64,000 nt of DNA from Phyllobacteriaceae bacterium (lineage in GTDB: Bacteria; Pseudomonadota; Alphaproteobacteria; Rhizobiales; Rhizobiaceae). Every line of letters begins with the position of its first letter. Position 1 is the first letter of the stretch. The DNA lies in NCBI GenBank assembly GCA_024742765.1, contig JANSXT010000018.1:24166-88165 (forward strand), in the 5' to 3' direction. The position numbers and the translations under genes were made by a program. Below the pieces are notes generated by a model. The model saw only the letters and a program-made list of their open reading frames with translations, made no database searches and was not told the DNA's origin. This document shows positions 55,456-64,000 of this stretch, in pieces.

Positions 55456-55863
55456 ATGGATTTCGGTGGTATCAACCTTTGGGCGGTGCCTTCGGCCACC
55501 GTGTGCGCATTCATTGTGGGCGCGGTCTATTACGGCGTCCTGTCCAAGCCATGGATGAAGGCCTCGGGCATCACACCCGAGCAAGCCAGTTTCGGCCCGG
55601 CCCTGTTCGCCATCACCTTTGCCTGTCAGCTTGTGATGGCCTTCGTTCTCGCCGGCCTGATCGGCCATCTCGGCGACGGACAGGTCACCTTGCGCAACGG
55701 CATCATTTCAGGCCTGTTCGTCTGGGCGGGCTTCATGGCCACCACCATGACGATCAACCACCGCTACCAGAACGCGGGATGGGATTTGACGCTGATCGAC
55801 GGCGCCCACTGGCTGCTGGTCGCGATCGTCATGGGCGCGGTGATCGGCCTGATCGGCGTCTGA
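55456..55863 (+). CDS. DUF1761-family membrane protein
   Basis: A 135-residue protein of four membrane helices: VPSATVCAFIVGAVYYGVLSKPWMKASG, LFAITFACQLVMAFVLAGLIGHL, LRNGIISGLFVWAGFMATTMTINHRYQ, and GAHWLLVAIVMGAVIGLIGV. The YYGVLSKPWMKASG and NHRYQN patterns are DUF1761. Function unknown. GGGAGG lies before the ATG at 55456. Its TGA abuts the convergent stop of the next gene directly, forming TGATCA. Confidence 0.82.
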   Translation: MDFGGINLWAVPSATVCAFIVGAVYYGVLSKPWMKASGITPEQASFGPALFAITFACQLVMAFVLAGLIGHLGDGQVTLRNGIISGLFVWAGFMATTMTINHRYQNAGWDLTLIDGAHWLLVAIVMGAVIGLIGV

Positions 55864-56394
55864 TCAGCGCGCAACGATGATCCGGGTGCGCCCGTCGATC
55901 CGCGCGACCAGCCATTCCAGATCGCGGCGCCCAAGGGCGATGCAGCCGGCCGTCGGCGGATACCCCGGCTTGGCCATGTGCAGAAAGATCGCCGATCCGC
56001 GATGGCGCGAACGGCCGCGCGGCGCCATGTTCCAGTCGAGCACGACGCAGATGTCATAAAGGCAGTCGGCGCGGCGCATCACCTCGTGCGAGGCCGCGAA
56101 CGGCAGCCGCACGGGGCCATTGTAGGACGGATGTGTCGGCGCATCGCACCAGCCGTCCTCGGGCCCGATCGGCTGCAGCGGCAGTACCGATCGCGGTCGA
56201 ACGCCGCGGTCGGGTCGCCAATAGCCCCATAGCGGCCGCATCGCGGCATGGGCAGGCGTCGCCCCGTCGCCCTCACGTTTGAAGAGGGAAGGACCCGCCC
56301 GGCCCAGCGCGCATGGCAACGCCCGCCCGTCGGCGATCAACATCCCGCGCATGGCTTCGCCCGGTTTGCGCCTTACTTCAATGGTTTGGAGCAT
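55864..56394 (-). CDS. L,D-transpeptidase family (YkuD-like) protein
   Basis: A 176-residue protein whose C-terminal half is a YkuD-type domain: GSAIFLHMAKPGYPPTAGCIALGRRDLEWL, with H139 and catalytic C151 in the H-x11-G-C spacing of the family. Conserved Trp/Tyr residues (WGYWRPDRG) precede it. No signal peptide or lipobox is found at the chosen ATG (56394), which is unusual; export may rely on a non-classical signal or the protein may be cytoplasmic. Divergent from cenR-like gene. Confidence 0.75.
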   Translation of the reverse strand: MLQTIEVRRKPGEAMRGMLIADGRALPCALGRAGPSLFKREGDGATPAHAAMRPLWGYWRPDRGVRPRSVLPLQPIGPEDGWCDAPTHPSYNGPVRLPFAASHEVMRRADCLYDICVVLDWNMAPRGRSRHRGSAIFLHMAKPGYPPTAGCIALGRRDLEWLVARIDGRTRIIVAR

Positions 56395-56559
56395 GGGTGC
56401 AGGCGCCCTTTTTAACCCGGACCGTTCACGGCGCGCTGACATGGCAGACACGCAAAGTTGAGCCTTTGTTGACACGCAAACTGCCATTAAGATGCCAAAA
56501 GGGCCAGACACTTGACCCTTCCCGCGCAACTGCCCGGGCCGAACAGATGAAGGTGAACC

Positions 56560-57243
56560 ATGACGACCCGAACGCTGTTGCTTGTCGATGATGACGATGA
56601 CCTGCGCGAAGTGCTGGTCGAGCAACTTTCGCTCTATGAAGAATTCGACGTGCTGCAGGCGGCCAGCGCCACCAAGGGGGTCGAGGCGGCCCGCGGCGCG
56701 ATGATTGATCTGGTGGTCATGGATGTCGGCCTGCCTGATATGGATGGCCGCGAGGCGGTCAAGATCCTGCGCAAAGGCGGCTTCAAGGCGCCGATCATCA
56801 TGCTAACCGGCCACGACACCGATTCGGATACGATTCTCGGGCTGGAAGCGGGCGCCAACGACTATGTCACCAAGCCGTTCAAATTCGCGGTGCTGCTGGC
56901 CCGTATCCGCGCGCAACTGCGCCAGCACGAACAGAGCGAAGACGCGACGTTCTCGGTCGGCCCCTATACGTTCACGCCAAGCCAGAAAATGCTGGTCGAC
57001 GGCAATGGCCGCAAAATCCGGCTGACCGAGAAGGAAGCCTCGATCATCAAATATCTCTATCGCAGCGGCGCCCAGGTGGTCACCCGCGACACGCTGCTCG
57101 AAGAGGTTTGGGGTTACAATTCCGGCGTGACGACCCATACGCTGGAAACCCATGTCTACCGCCTGCGCCAGAAGATCGAGAGCGATCCGTCGAACGCTTC
57201 GATCCTCGTGACGGAAAGCGGCGGCTACAAGCTGGTGCCGTGA
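56560..57243 (+). CDS. cenR: CenR/OtpR-type OmpR-family response regulator
   Basis: A 227-residue two-component response regulator. The receiver domain has acidic D10/D11, phosphoacceptor D55 in VVMDVGLPDMDG, T83 and K105 in VTKPFKF. The C-terminal winged helix has VRLTEKEASIIKYLYRSGAQVVTRDTLLEEVWGYNSGVTTHTLETHVYRLRQKIE. The peptide GLEAGANDYVTKPFKFAVLLARIRAQLR is almost invariant in rhizobial CenR and Brucella OtpR, which control envelope and division genes. The neighbouring cyclic-nucleotide-binding gene matches the OtpR locus in Brucella. The cognate kinase is not in the window. Confidence 0.88.
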   Translation: MTTRTLLLVDDDDDLREVLVEQLSLYEEFDVLQAASATKGVEAARGAMIDLVVMDVGLPDMDGREAVKILRKGGFKAPIIMLTGHDTDSDTILGLEAGANDYVTKPFKFAVLLARIRAQLRQHEQSEDATFSVGPYTFTPSQKMLVDGNGRKIRLTEKEASIIKYLYRSGAQVVTRDTLLEEVWGYNSGVTTHTLETHVYRLRQKIESDPSNASILVTESGGYKLVP

Positions 57244-57252
57244 GTGTTGATT

Positions 57253-57266
57253 GTCCGAATTCGGAC
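57253..57266. promoter_or_regulatory. 14-bp perfect palindrome after cenR
   Basis: GTCCGAATTCGGAC is perfectly self-complementary and lies 10 bp after the cenR stop and 122 bp before the cyclic-nucleotide-binding gene. It could be an operator or a weak hairpin; no protein can be named. Confidence 0.3.
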
Positions 57267-57387
57267 GCCTCAGAATAGAACCACCATCTGTCCACACGCC
57301 GACAGGCCCTTCGGGCGCGCCGTGCTTTCCAACAACGCGCCGGTCATGTAACAGCGACGCCGGCAATCACGCCGATGGCGCCGGTAA

Positions 57388-57855
57388 ATGACGCTGGATG
57401 ATGACATACGCGCCCTGTCGGTAGCGGGCCTGTTCGAGCAGTTGAGCGCCGAACAGCTTCGTCTTCTGGCTTTCGGTGCCGAGCGGCTGCAATTTCGCGC
57501 CGGCCGGACGCTGTACCGCCAGGGCGATCGCGCCGATTGTGGCTTCGTCATCGTCAGCGGATCGGTCACCCTGTCACGGCAGTCGGACGGCGGCGGCAAG
57601 CCGGTGCAGACCGCCGGCCCAGGCAGCGTGCTGGGCCAACTGGCGCTGATCACCGAGACCGAGTGGATGACCGACGCGCAGGCGGACACGGAAACCGAAG
57701 TGCTGCGGATCAGCCGCACCCTGTTCCGCCGCATGCTGGCCGAATATCCCGAAACCGCGATGGCGATCCACGGCCAGCTTTCCGATGAACTGCAACAGCT
57801 TTTGAAGGATATCGAGCGCGCCGAACGGCGGTTCCGGCAGGCGCCGAAACTCTGA
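57388..57855 (+). CDS. cyclic nucleotide-binding domain protein
   Basis: A 155-residue protein that is essentially one cNMP-binding domain: LFEQLSAEQLRLLAFGAERLQFRAGRTLYRQGDRADCGFVIVSGSVTLSR, then the phosphate-binding cassette region PGSVLGQLALITETEWMTDAQADTETEVLRISRTLFRRML. The usual R-A-A-T of that cassette is not present (TDAQA), so the ligand may not be a classic cyclic nucleotide. The tail is a charged helix (LLKDIERAERRFRQAPKL). The relative in Brucella, next to otpR, is annotated as a cAMP-dependent kinase regulatory subunit. Confidence 0.8.
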   Translation: MTLDDDIRALSVAGLFEQLSAEQLRLLAFGAERLQFRAGRTLYRQGDRADCGFVIVSGSVTLSRQSDGGGKPVQTAGPGSVLGQLALITETEWMTDAQADTETEVLRISRTLFRRMLAEYPETAMAIHGQLSDELQQLLKDIERAERRFRQAPKL

Positions 57856-57861
57856 CGGTGC

Positions 57862-58671
57862 CTACAGCGCAAACCGCGCGGTGACCGGCACATGGTCGGA
57901 CGGTTTTTCCCAGCCGCGCGCCTCGGTCAGAACGGTCATCGATTTGAGCGCCCCGCGCAATCCTTCCGATCCCCAGATATGGTCGAGCCGCCGGCCGCGA
58001 TTGGATGCGGCCCAGTCCTTGGCGCGATAGCTCCACCAGGTGAAGATTTTCTCCGGCTCCGGCATCTGGTGGCGCATCAGGTCCGCCCAGCCCGCGTCGG
58101 TCCGCAACTCTTCCAGCGTCTCGGTCTCGACCGGGGTGTGGCTGACCACCTTGAGCAATTGCCGGTGCGACCAGACATCGTTTTCGAGCGGCGCGATGTT
58201 CAAATCGCCAACCAGAAGCGCGACATCATGCGTGCCGGTCTCCGTCGTAATCGCCCGCATCTCGTCCAGGAATTTCAGCTTGTGGTCGAACTTCGGATTG
58301 ATGACGGGATCAGGTTCATCGCCGCCCGCCGGCACGTAGAAATTGTGCACGCGAACGCGGCTGCCGTTCACATCGACCGTGCATTCCACGTGACGAGCAT
58401 CGCCCATGCCGCAAAAGTCGCGCTTTTCAACGCTTGAGAACGGGATTTTCGAAAGGGTTGCGACGCCGTGATAGGCCTTCTGACCGTGCAGGGCGACATG
58501 CTCATAGCCCGCCTTGGCAAAGGCCTTGGCAGGAAACTGGTCGTCCTGGCACTTGATTTCCTGAAGGCACAGAATGTCCGGCGTATGATCGGCCAAAAAC
58601 CGCTCGACCAGCCCGCGCCTGAGGCGCACCGAATTGATGTTCCAGGTGGCAATGGAGAAAGGCTTGGTCAT
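57862..58671 (-). CDS. xthA: exodeoxyribonuclease III
   Basis: A 269-residue endonuclease/exonuclease/phosphatase-family DNA repair enzyme with 3' to 5' exonuclease and AP-endonuclease activities. Active-site motifs: ATWNINSVRLR, LQEIKCQDDQFP with the metal Glu, HNFYVPAGGDEPD, LVGDLNIAPLENDVW (Asp-Asn), RRLDHIWGS and SDHVPVTA with the catalytic Asp-His. It converges on the cyclic-nucleotide-binding gene with 6 bp between stops and follows the lolA-like gene. Confidence 0.94.
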   Translation of the reverse strand: MTKPFSIATWNINSVRLRRGLVERFLADHTPDILCLQEIKCQDDQFPAKAFAKAGYEHVALHGQKAYHGVATLSKIPFSSVEKRDFCGMGDARHVECTVDVNGSRVRVHNFYVPAGGDEPDPVINPKFDHKLKFLDEMRAITTETGTHDVALLVGDLNIAPLENDVWSHRQLLKVVSHTPVETETLEELRTDAGWADLMRHQMPEPEKIFTWWSYRAKDWAASNRGRRLDHIWGSEGLRGALKSMTVLTEARGWEKPSDHVPVTARFAL

Positions 58672-58726
58672 GGCGAGGGCCGGATCGTGGCGGGAAAGAC
58701 CGGTGTCTTCTCGCCTCGCAGCGGCT

Positions 58727-58760
58727 CAAAAACAAGCGGCCGCCCCGATGGAGCGGCCGT
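58727..58760 (-). terminator. terminator after lolA-like gene
   Basis: CGGCCGC (58737-58743) pairs with GCGGCCG (58753-58759) and on the minus strand is followed by CTTGTTTTTG, a T-rich run. It lies 35 bp past the lolA-like stop, before xthA. Confidence 0.65.
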
Positions 58761-58794
58761 CGCGCACAGTTTCCTTGATGCCGCCGGGGGCGGA

Positions 58795-59451
58795 TCAGCG
58801 ATCGTAGCTCGAATCCTTCTCGCGCACCCGCGTATAGTCGATGTCGAACGTGTCGTCGCCGAAGGTCACGCCCTCGCGGACATTGAAGATCATCACCGTC
58901 GTGTCCTTGCCCTGCGCATCGCGGATCGTCCACTGGCGCAAATCATAGCTCGCAGGGTCGAACATCATGGTGATCGTCGAATCACCGAAAATCTGCTTGT
59001 CCTGCAGGACGATCGTGGTCAAATCCTCGGCTTCGACCACGCTCTGCACCCGGCCGCCGCTCAGATCGATCCGGTCGCCGAGCACAAGGTTGAGCGGCGT
59101 CTTGTCGAGCGGATAGGCATCCCATGTGTCGAGCTTGGTGTTGTTGACCAGCACCGACCGGCCATCGGCCACGACGCGAATGTTGGACGGCGCCTCATAA
59201 AGGAACAGGACCCGCCCGGGCCGCTGGATGAAGAAGCGCCCGCCGGTCTGCTCTCCGGACGGGCCGAACTGGACGAATTCGCCCATCATCGTGCGCACGC
59301 GGGTGAAATGGTCGGCGATCTGCTGCGGCGCGCCGGACGCCTGGGCGCGCGTCGCGCCGGGCAGTGCGAAAGCGGCGAGGAGGCCCGCGCCTGCGGTCAA
59401 CGCCGCGCGGCGGGTCATCGGGGTCCGGTAGGGTCGTTTCATCTCGGTCAT
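58795..59451 (-). CDS. LolA-family outer-membrane lipoprotein carrier
   Basis: A 218-residue periplasmic protein. The N-terminus TRRAALTAGAGLLAAFALPGATRAQA is a signal peptide with a twin-arginine look. The mature part has the LolA fold: MMGEFVQFGPSGEQTGGRFFIQRPGRVLFLYEAPSNIRVVADGRSVLVNN, then LDTWDAYPLDKTPLNLVLGDRIDL, and DLRQWTIRDAQGKDTTVMIFNVREG. LolA ferries lipoproteins from the inner to the outer membrane, but this group is a divergent LolA-like family. It follows ftsK on the same strand, the usual order in rhizobia. Confidence 0.83.
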   Translation of the reverse strand: MTEMKRPYRTPMTRRAALTAGAGLLAAFALPGATRAQASGAPQQIADHFTRVRTMMGEFVQFGPSGEQTGGRFFIQRPGRVLFLYEAPSNIRVVADGRSVLVNNTKLDTWDAYPLDKTPLNLVLGDRIDLSGGRVQSVVEAEDLTTIVLQDKQIFGDSTITMMFDPASYDLRQWTIRDAQGKDTTVMIFNVREGVTFGDDTFDIDYTRVREKDSSYDR

Positions 59452-59569
59452 GGTCGGTTTCCGGAATCAGTCGGTCGTCATTTGCGGTTCATCTGGAGAC
59501 ACAGTTTGACTTCACTAAGGCGAAGCCGGGACAGTTACGCGGCACGTTGGTCACAATCGGCGCGGCAAC

Positions 59570-62155
59570 TCACATGCCCGCCATGCGTTCTTCTTCGGAC
59601 GGCACGAGAATTTCGCGTTTGCCGGCATGGTTGGCCGGGCCGATCACGCCTTCCTGCTCCATTCGCTCGATCAGCGTGGCGGCACGGTTGTAGCCGATGC
59701 CGAGCCGCCGCTGGATGTAGCTGGTCGACGCCTTGCGGTCGCGGACGACGATGGCGACCGCCTGGTCATAGGGGTCTTCGCTGTCGCTGCCGCCGCCGGC
59801 GCCCGCAGCCCCGCCATCGGAGCCGACCTCGTCTTCCTCATCATCCTCGGTGACCGCGTCGAGATATTGCGGCACCCCTTGCGCCTTCAGATGACTGACG
59901 ACGTCTTCGACCTCTTCGTCGGAGACGAAAGGCCCGTGCACGCGCTGGATGCGCCCGCCGCCGGCCATGTAGAGCATGTCGCCCATGCCCAGAAGCTGCT
60001 CGGCGCCCTGCTCGCCCAGGATCGTGCGGCTGTCGATCTTCGAGGTCACCTGAAACGAGATGCGTGTCGGGAAGTTGGCCTTGATCGTGCCGGTGATGAC
60101 GTCGACCGACGGGCGCTGCGTTGCCATGATCACATGGATGCCCGCCGCACGTGCCATCTGCGCCAGGCGCTGCACCGCGCCTTCAATGTCCTTGCCGGCG
60201 ACCATCATCAGGTCGGCCATCTCGTCGATGATCACGACGATGTAGGGCATCACATCGAGATCGAGCGCCTCGGTCTCGTAGATCGCCTCGCCCGTCTCCC
60301 GGTCGAACCCGGTCTGCACGGTGCGGCTCAGCTCCTCGCCCTTGCGCCTGGCCTCGCGGATGCGCGTGTTGAACCCGTCAATGTTGCGCACGCCGAGCTT
60401 GGACATGTTCTTGTAGCGCTGCTCCATCTCGCGCACGGTCCATTTGAGCGCGACAACGGCCTTCTTGGGATCGGTAACGACCGGCGTCAGAAGGTGCGGA
60501 ATGCCGTCATAGACGGACAATTCCAGCATTTTCGGGTCGATCATGATCAGCCGGCATTCGTCGGGCGTCATCTTATAGAGCAGCGACAGGATCATCGTGT
60601 TGATCGCCACCGACTTGCCCGAGCCGGTGGTGCCCGCGACCAGAAGGTGGGGCATCTTCGCCAGATCGGCGATCACCGCCTCGCCATTGATCGTCTTGCC
60701 GAGCGTCAGCGACAGTTTTGCCTTGGACTTGTCATAGGTCTGCGACGAAATCAGTTCGCGCAGATAGACCGTTTCACGCTTGGCGTTGGGCAGTTCGATG
60801 CCGATCGCGTTGCGGCCGGGGACGACCGCGACACGGGCCGCGATGGCGCTCATCGAGCGGGCAATGTCTTCGGCGAGACCGATGACGCGCGACGATTTGA
60901 TGCCCGGCGCGGGCTCGAGTTCGTAAAGCGTAACAACCGGGCCGGGGCGCACCTGGATGATCTCGCCCTTGACGCCGAAGTCTTCGAGCACGCCCTCCAG
61001 AAGCCGGGCGTTCTGTTCCAGTGCCTCGTCCGACAGCGTCTCGTCGCGAACGATGTTCTTGGGTTCGTTCAGATAATGGATCTGCGGCAGTTCGAACACG
61101 CCATCCTTGATCAGCGAGGGCTGCGCTTCGCGCTGCACGCGCACGCTGGGCTTGGGCGGCGGCGCGGGCGCGGCGACACGGGACGCTCCGGTTTCGTCCG
61201 CCATCGGACCTGGCACGGGTTCGGTCGGAGCAGGCTGCGGTGCCCAGTCTTCGGCTTCCCGCCATGCCTCCGCGTCGTGCATATCGTCCATCGCCGGCAC
61301 CGCCTCCATGGAAGGCTCCATCTGCGGCTCGGCCCGGGCGATGGCGGGCGCCGGGGCGGAAGCGGACCCGCGACGGCGGACCATGCCGCCGAACATCTCG
61401 GCGGGCAGCACGCGGCGGGCAGCAGTGCGCAGCGCATAAACGCCGTGCAAAAGCGCGCCGATCGTGATCAGAGAGCTGCCCTCTTCCTCATCGTCGGCGT
61501 CGAAAGGTTGATCATCCTCGGCGTCGCGCCAGCCGATGCCGCTGGCCAGCGCCAGAAGGATCGCGGCGAGTGGCGCCATGACGAGGGCGACGATGATGGC
61601 GCCAAGGCCGGTCGGATAGCCACCGGTGAACGTGCCGGGCACGCGCAGCACCATGTCGCCGAGCGCCCCGCCAAGGCCCGACGGCAGCGGCCAGCCGGCG
61701 GTGGGCGGCAGGCAGCCGATCGCGGCCGCGGCGCACAGGGCACCACCAAGCCAGGCTGCCATGCGGCGGCCGGCGCGGTTCGGCGCCTGATCGCGGATCA
61801 GCGCGACGGCCCAGGCAACCAGCGGCACGAGTGCGGCCAGCGCGGCCAGTCCAAAGAACTGCATGGCCAGATCGGCGGCCACCGCACCCGGATAGCCCAT
61901 CCAGTTGGTCACCGGCGCCTCGGTCGCGTGGCTCAAACTGGGATCGGCGACGTTCCAGCCGAGCAGCGACAGGACGATGAAGCCTGCCAGGGCAACAAGC
62001 GCCCATCCGGCGCCGAAACGCACCTGCCGGCGCAGCCAGTCGGCGACAGACCCGTGCGCACCCCCCATGTCCGCCGCAAAGGCGCCGTCGGCGAGGTCTG
62101 CGTGGCCGTGATGGGGGTCGAAACGGTCTGCCGACATTGTGGGTCCCGTGCGCAT
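59570..62155 (-). CDS. ftsK: DNA translocase FtsK
   Basis: An 861-residue septal DNA pump that clears chromosome ends and activates XerCD. Residues 45-210 contain four membrane helices, 215-390 a charged Pro/Ala/Glu linker, and the motor begins with the alpha domain ([13 protein letters not shown] ... [23 protein letters not shown]). Walker A GTTGSGKS is at 508-515, with [36 protein letters not shown] and the C-terminal gamma winged helix ([49 protein letters not shown]). An internal ATG at 62137 (MSADRFDP) is an alternative start. A perfect CtrA box stands 51 bp upstream. Confidence 0.93.
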   Translation of the reverse strand: MRTGPTMSADRFDPHHGHADLADGAFAADMGGAHGSVADWLRRQVRFGAGWALVALAGFIVLSLLGWNVADPSLSHATEAPVTNWMGYPGAVAADLAMQFFGLAALAALVPLVAWAVALIRDQAPNRAGRRMAAWLGGALCAAAAIGCLPPTAGWPLPSGLGGALGDMVLRVPGTFTGGYPTGLGAIIVALVMAPLAAILLALASGIGWRDAEDDQPFDADDEEEGSSLITIGALLHGVYALRTAARRVLPAEMFGGMVRRRGSASAPAPAIARAEPQMEPSMEAVPAMDDMHDAEAWREAEDWAPQPAPTEPVPGPMADETGASRVAAPAPPPKPSVRVQREAQPSLIKDGVFELPQIHYLNEPKNIVRDETLSDEALEQNARLLEGVLEDFGVKGEIIQVRPGPVVTLYELEPAPGIKSSRVIGLAEDIARSMSAIAARVAVVPGRNAIGIELPNAKRETVYLRELISSQTYDKSKAKLSLTLGKTINGEAVIADLAKMPHLLVAGTTGSGKSVAINTMILSLLYKMTPDECRLIMIDPKMLELSVYDGIPHLLTPVVTDPKKAVVALKWTVREMEQRYKNMSKLGVRNIDGFNTRIREARRKGEELSRTVQTGFDRETGEAIYETEALDLDVMPYIVVIIDEMADLMMVAGKDIEGAVQRLAQMARAAGIHVIMATQRPSVDVITGTIKANFPTRISFQVTSKIDSRTILGEQGAEQLLGMGDMLYMAGGGRIQRVHGPFVSDEEVEDVVSHLKAQGVPQYLDAVTEDDEEDEVGSDGGAAGAGGGSDSEDPYDQAVAIVVRDRKASTSYIQRRLGIGYNRAATLIERMEQEGVIGPANHAGKREILVPSEEERMAGM

Positions 62156-62205
62156 GCGGTCTGAAAAACGGATCGATCTCGCGCGGAAGCCTAGCGGGCA
62201 CTGGT

Positions 62206-62220
62206 TAAACGCACATTAAC
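62206..62220 (-). promoter_or_regulatory. ctrA box: perfect CtrA box upstream of ftsK
   Basis: TTAA-N7-TTAA at 62206-62209 and 62217-62220, inside the wider inverted repeat GGTTAA...TTAACC. This is the full consensus for the alphaproteobacterial cell-cycle regulator CtrA. It lies 51 bp before the upstream ftsK start, at a distance fitting the -35 region, and about 160 bp from the end of amtB. Confidence 0.7.
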
Positions 62221-62251
62221 CATGCGGGGGGCGCCTGAACGCACCGGACAC

Positions 62252-62281
62252 GCAAAAAAGACCCGGTCGCAGGGACCGGGC
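62252..62281 (-). terminator. terminator of glnK-amtB operon
   Basis: CCCGGTC (62262-62268) pairs with GACCGGG (62274-62280); on the minus strand the stem is followed by TCTTTTTTG. It ends the amtB transcript about 105 bp after its stop and just before the ftsK promoter. Confidence 0.85.
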
Positions 62282-62347
62282 CAGTTTGTGTGATGGTGAC
62301 CATCACGACGGGATTGAGATGGCCCGTTCGGGCCTGATCGGGATGCC

Positions 62348-62371
62348 GGGGCCGGCGGTGTGGCCGGCCCC
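62348..62371. terminator. GC-rich hairpin after amtB
   Basis: GGGGCCGGC (62348-62356) pairs with GCCGGCCCC (62363-62371), 12 bp past the amtB stop. It lacks a T-tract and probably stabilises the 3' end or assists the terminator further on. Confidence 0.5.
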
Positions 62372-62382
62372 GCAGAGCGGCG

Positions 62383-63723
62383 TCAGCCGCGTGTGAACTC
62401 CGGATAGCCCTCGACACCGGTTTCCGACATGTCGAGGCCGTTCATTTCCTCTTCCTCGCTGGCACGGATGCCGAGCGCAGCCTTCAGGATGAACCAGACC
62501 ACGAAGGACGCGACCAGCGTGAAGACGCCATAGGCGAGGATGCCGACAATCTGCACACCATAGCTCGCATCGCCATTGGAGAACGGCACGATCAACGTGC
62601 CCCAGATGCCTGCGAACAGGTGCACCGGGATGGCGCCGACCACATCGTCGATCTTCAGCTTGTCGAGCAGCGGAACCGTGAAGACGACGATCGCGCCGCC
62701 GACGGCACCGATGAGGATGGTCTGCCAGATCGCCGGAGCCAGCGGCTCGGCGGTGATGGAGACGAGACCGGCCAGCGCGCCGTTCAGCACCATGGTGGTG
62801 TCGATCTTCTTGTAGAGGATCTGCAAGAGAATCATGGTCGAGACCACGCCCGATGCGGCGGCAAGGTTGGTGTTGGCGAAGATGCGGCTGACATCGGTGA
62901 CGTCGCTGATCGTGCCCATGGCGAGCTGCGATGCGCCGTTAAAGCCGAACCAGCCCAGCCACAGGATGAACGTGCCCAGCGTTGCCAGCGGGATCGACGA
63001 GCCGGGCATCGGATGAACCGAGCCGTCGGCGCCGAACTTGCCCTTGCGCGCGCCCAGAAGGATCGCGCCCGCGAGCGCTGCCCAACCGCCGACCGAGTGG
63101 ACCAGCGTCGAGCCGGCAAAGTCGGAGAAGCCCATTTCGCTGAGCCAGCCGCCGCCCCACTGCCAGGAACCGGCGATCGGGTAGATGAAGCCGGTCAGAA
63201 CGACCACGAAGATCAGGAACGGCCACAGCTTGATGCGCTCGGCCACGGTGCCCGACACGATCGAAGCGGCGGTGGCGACGAACACCATCTGGAAGAACCA
63301 GTCGGACGCCGTCGAATAGCCGGTATCGAGCGCGTCGCCCCCGACCGGATCGAACGAATAGGGTCCGAACGAACCGATGAAGCCGCCATCGACATTGGCG
63401 TACATCAGATTGTAGCCGACGACCCAGTACATCAGGCCGGCGATCGAATAGAGCGCGATGTTTTTCAGCGACTGCATCGAGACGTTCTTGGAACGCACGA
63501 GGCCCGCTTCGAGCATGGCGAAGCCAGCCGCCATCCACATCACCAGGAAGCCGCCGATCAGGAACAGCAGCGTGTTGAAAATATACTGGACCTCGGCCGA
63601 CGGCGCGGTCGAAGCGGCGGCCTCGGCGGTTTCAGCCGCTTCCTGGGCAAAACCCGGCACCGCCATCAGGACGGCGGCGACGAGGCTCGTGCCGGCCAGT
63701 GTTGCAAGTTTGCGTTGTGTCAT
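62383..63723 (-). CDS. amtB: ammonium transporter AmtB
   Basis: A 446-residue trimeric inner-membrane ammonium channel. A signal peptide ends near PGFAQE, followed by an acidic, Ala-rich stretch and eleven helices. Family motifs: FLIGGFLVMWMAAGFAMLEAGLVRSKN, ASIVSGTVAERIKLWPFL, VHSVGGWAALAGAILLG with the pore His, LGWFGFNGASQLA, and DDVVGAIPVHLFAGIWGTL with the second pore His. The C-terminal tail ends in SETGVEGYPEF, where PII proteins contact Amt. It is 31 bp downstream of glnK, which gates it according to nitrogen status. Confidence 0.95.
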   Translation of the reverse strand: MTQRKLATLAGTSLVAAVLMAVPGFAQEAAETAEAAASTAPSAEVQYIFNTLLFLIGGFLVMWMAAGFAMLEAGLVRSKNVSMQSLKNIALYSIAGLMYWVVGYNLMYANVDGGFIGSFGPYSFDPVGGDALDTGYSTASDWFFQMVFVATAASIVSGTVAERIKLWPFLIFVVVLTGFIYPIAGSWQWGGGWLSEMGFSDFAGSTLVHSVGGWAALAGAILLGARKGKFGADGSVHPMPGSSIPLATLGTFILWLGWFGFNGASQLAMGTISDVTDVSRIFANTNLAAASGVVSTMILLQILYKKIDTTMVLNGALAGLVSITAEPLAPAIWQTILIGAVGGAIVVFTVPLLDKLKIDDVVGAIPVHLFAGIWGTLIVPFSNGDASYGVQIVGILAYGVFTLVASFVVWFILKAALGIRASEEEEMNGLDMSETGVEGYPEFTRG

Positions 63724-63754
63724 GGGTGGAGAACTCCTGAATGGCGAAGCGGCG

Positions 63755-64000
<246 letters not shown>

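Noticed and set aside
56469..56496. TTGACA upstream of cenR as a standard sigma-70 promoter
   Set aside because: At 16-18 bp spacing there is no acceptable -10 element, so I did not annotate it.
59627..62164. Plus-strand open frame of 845 codons opposite ftsK
   Set aside because: ftsK is unmistakable on the other strand; the frame has no recognisable domain.

Overview
The window is a G+C-rich, densely packed bacterial chromosome segment with about 61 protein genes and one tRNA. Gene content points to an alphaproteobacterium of the order Hyphomicrobiales (Rhizobiales). Evidence for this: a glnK-amtB / ftsK / lolA-like / xthA block next to a CenR/OtpR-type response regulator and a cyclic-nucleotide-binding protein; a purH / heparinase-family / rsmB / htpX / sdhAF4 block; a BigR-type sulfide operon; promoters matching the alphaproteobacterial CTTGAC...CTATAT pattern; and CtrA-type TTAA-N7-TTAA boxes. 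I see no integrase, transposase, CRISPR array or rRNA, and nothing that looks like a prophage or a large recent insertion.

Layout. 0-13.6 kb is mainly metabolism and small regulators: an aminotransferase, a GNAT/SDR/membrane-protein set, a Ni/Co-type NicO transporter with its DUF1007 partner, LysR, MarR and LacI regulators, 8-oxoguanine deaminase, a 2-hydroxyacid dehydrogenase, a C26 peptidase and an orphan TRAP binding protein. 13.6-16.7 kb holds KDPG aldolase and an endolysin-like muramidase, between two stretches of palindromic repeats with no convincing gene. 16.7-20.5 kb has trhO, an orphan ureD, galE and galU. 20.7-26.4 kb is a tight cassette: excisionase-type HTH protein, P-type cation ATPase, KefB-like antiporter, tandem universal stress protein. 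26.4-35.9 kb is nitrogen catabolism: hutIHU with divergent hutF, purU, then ornithine cyclodeaminase and arginase with a divergent Lrp/AsnC regulator. 36-43.2 kb is metal and sulfur stress: CsbD, a CopA copper pump behind a MerR/CueR-type promoter, tRNA-Arg(CCT), and a sulfide-detoxification operon (two YeeE/YedE transporters, persulfide-dioxygenase-like hydrolase, SulP carrier) divergent from bigR. 43.2-56.4 kb is a M20 amidohydrolase plus cell-envelope and housekeeping genes. 56.5-64 kb is the conserved regulatory and division block that ends inside glnK.

How the genes work together. Histidine is taken to formylglutamate by HutH, HutU, HutI and HutF; the last enzyme (HutG) is not here. Arginase and ornithine cyclodeaminase take arginine to proline. 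BigR probably controls export and oxidation of reduced sulfur from one operator lying between two divergent promoters. CopA is probably switched on by a CueR protein encoded elsewhere. ftsK carries a perfect CtrA box upstream, tying it to the cell-cycle circuit.

The least explained item is a 21-codon reading frame at 55225-55290 (minus strand). Its Shine-Dalgarno sequence is an uninterrupted complement of the 16S rRNA tail, and a good terminator follows. It looks like a small dedicated mRNA rather than a fragment of a gene.
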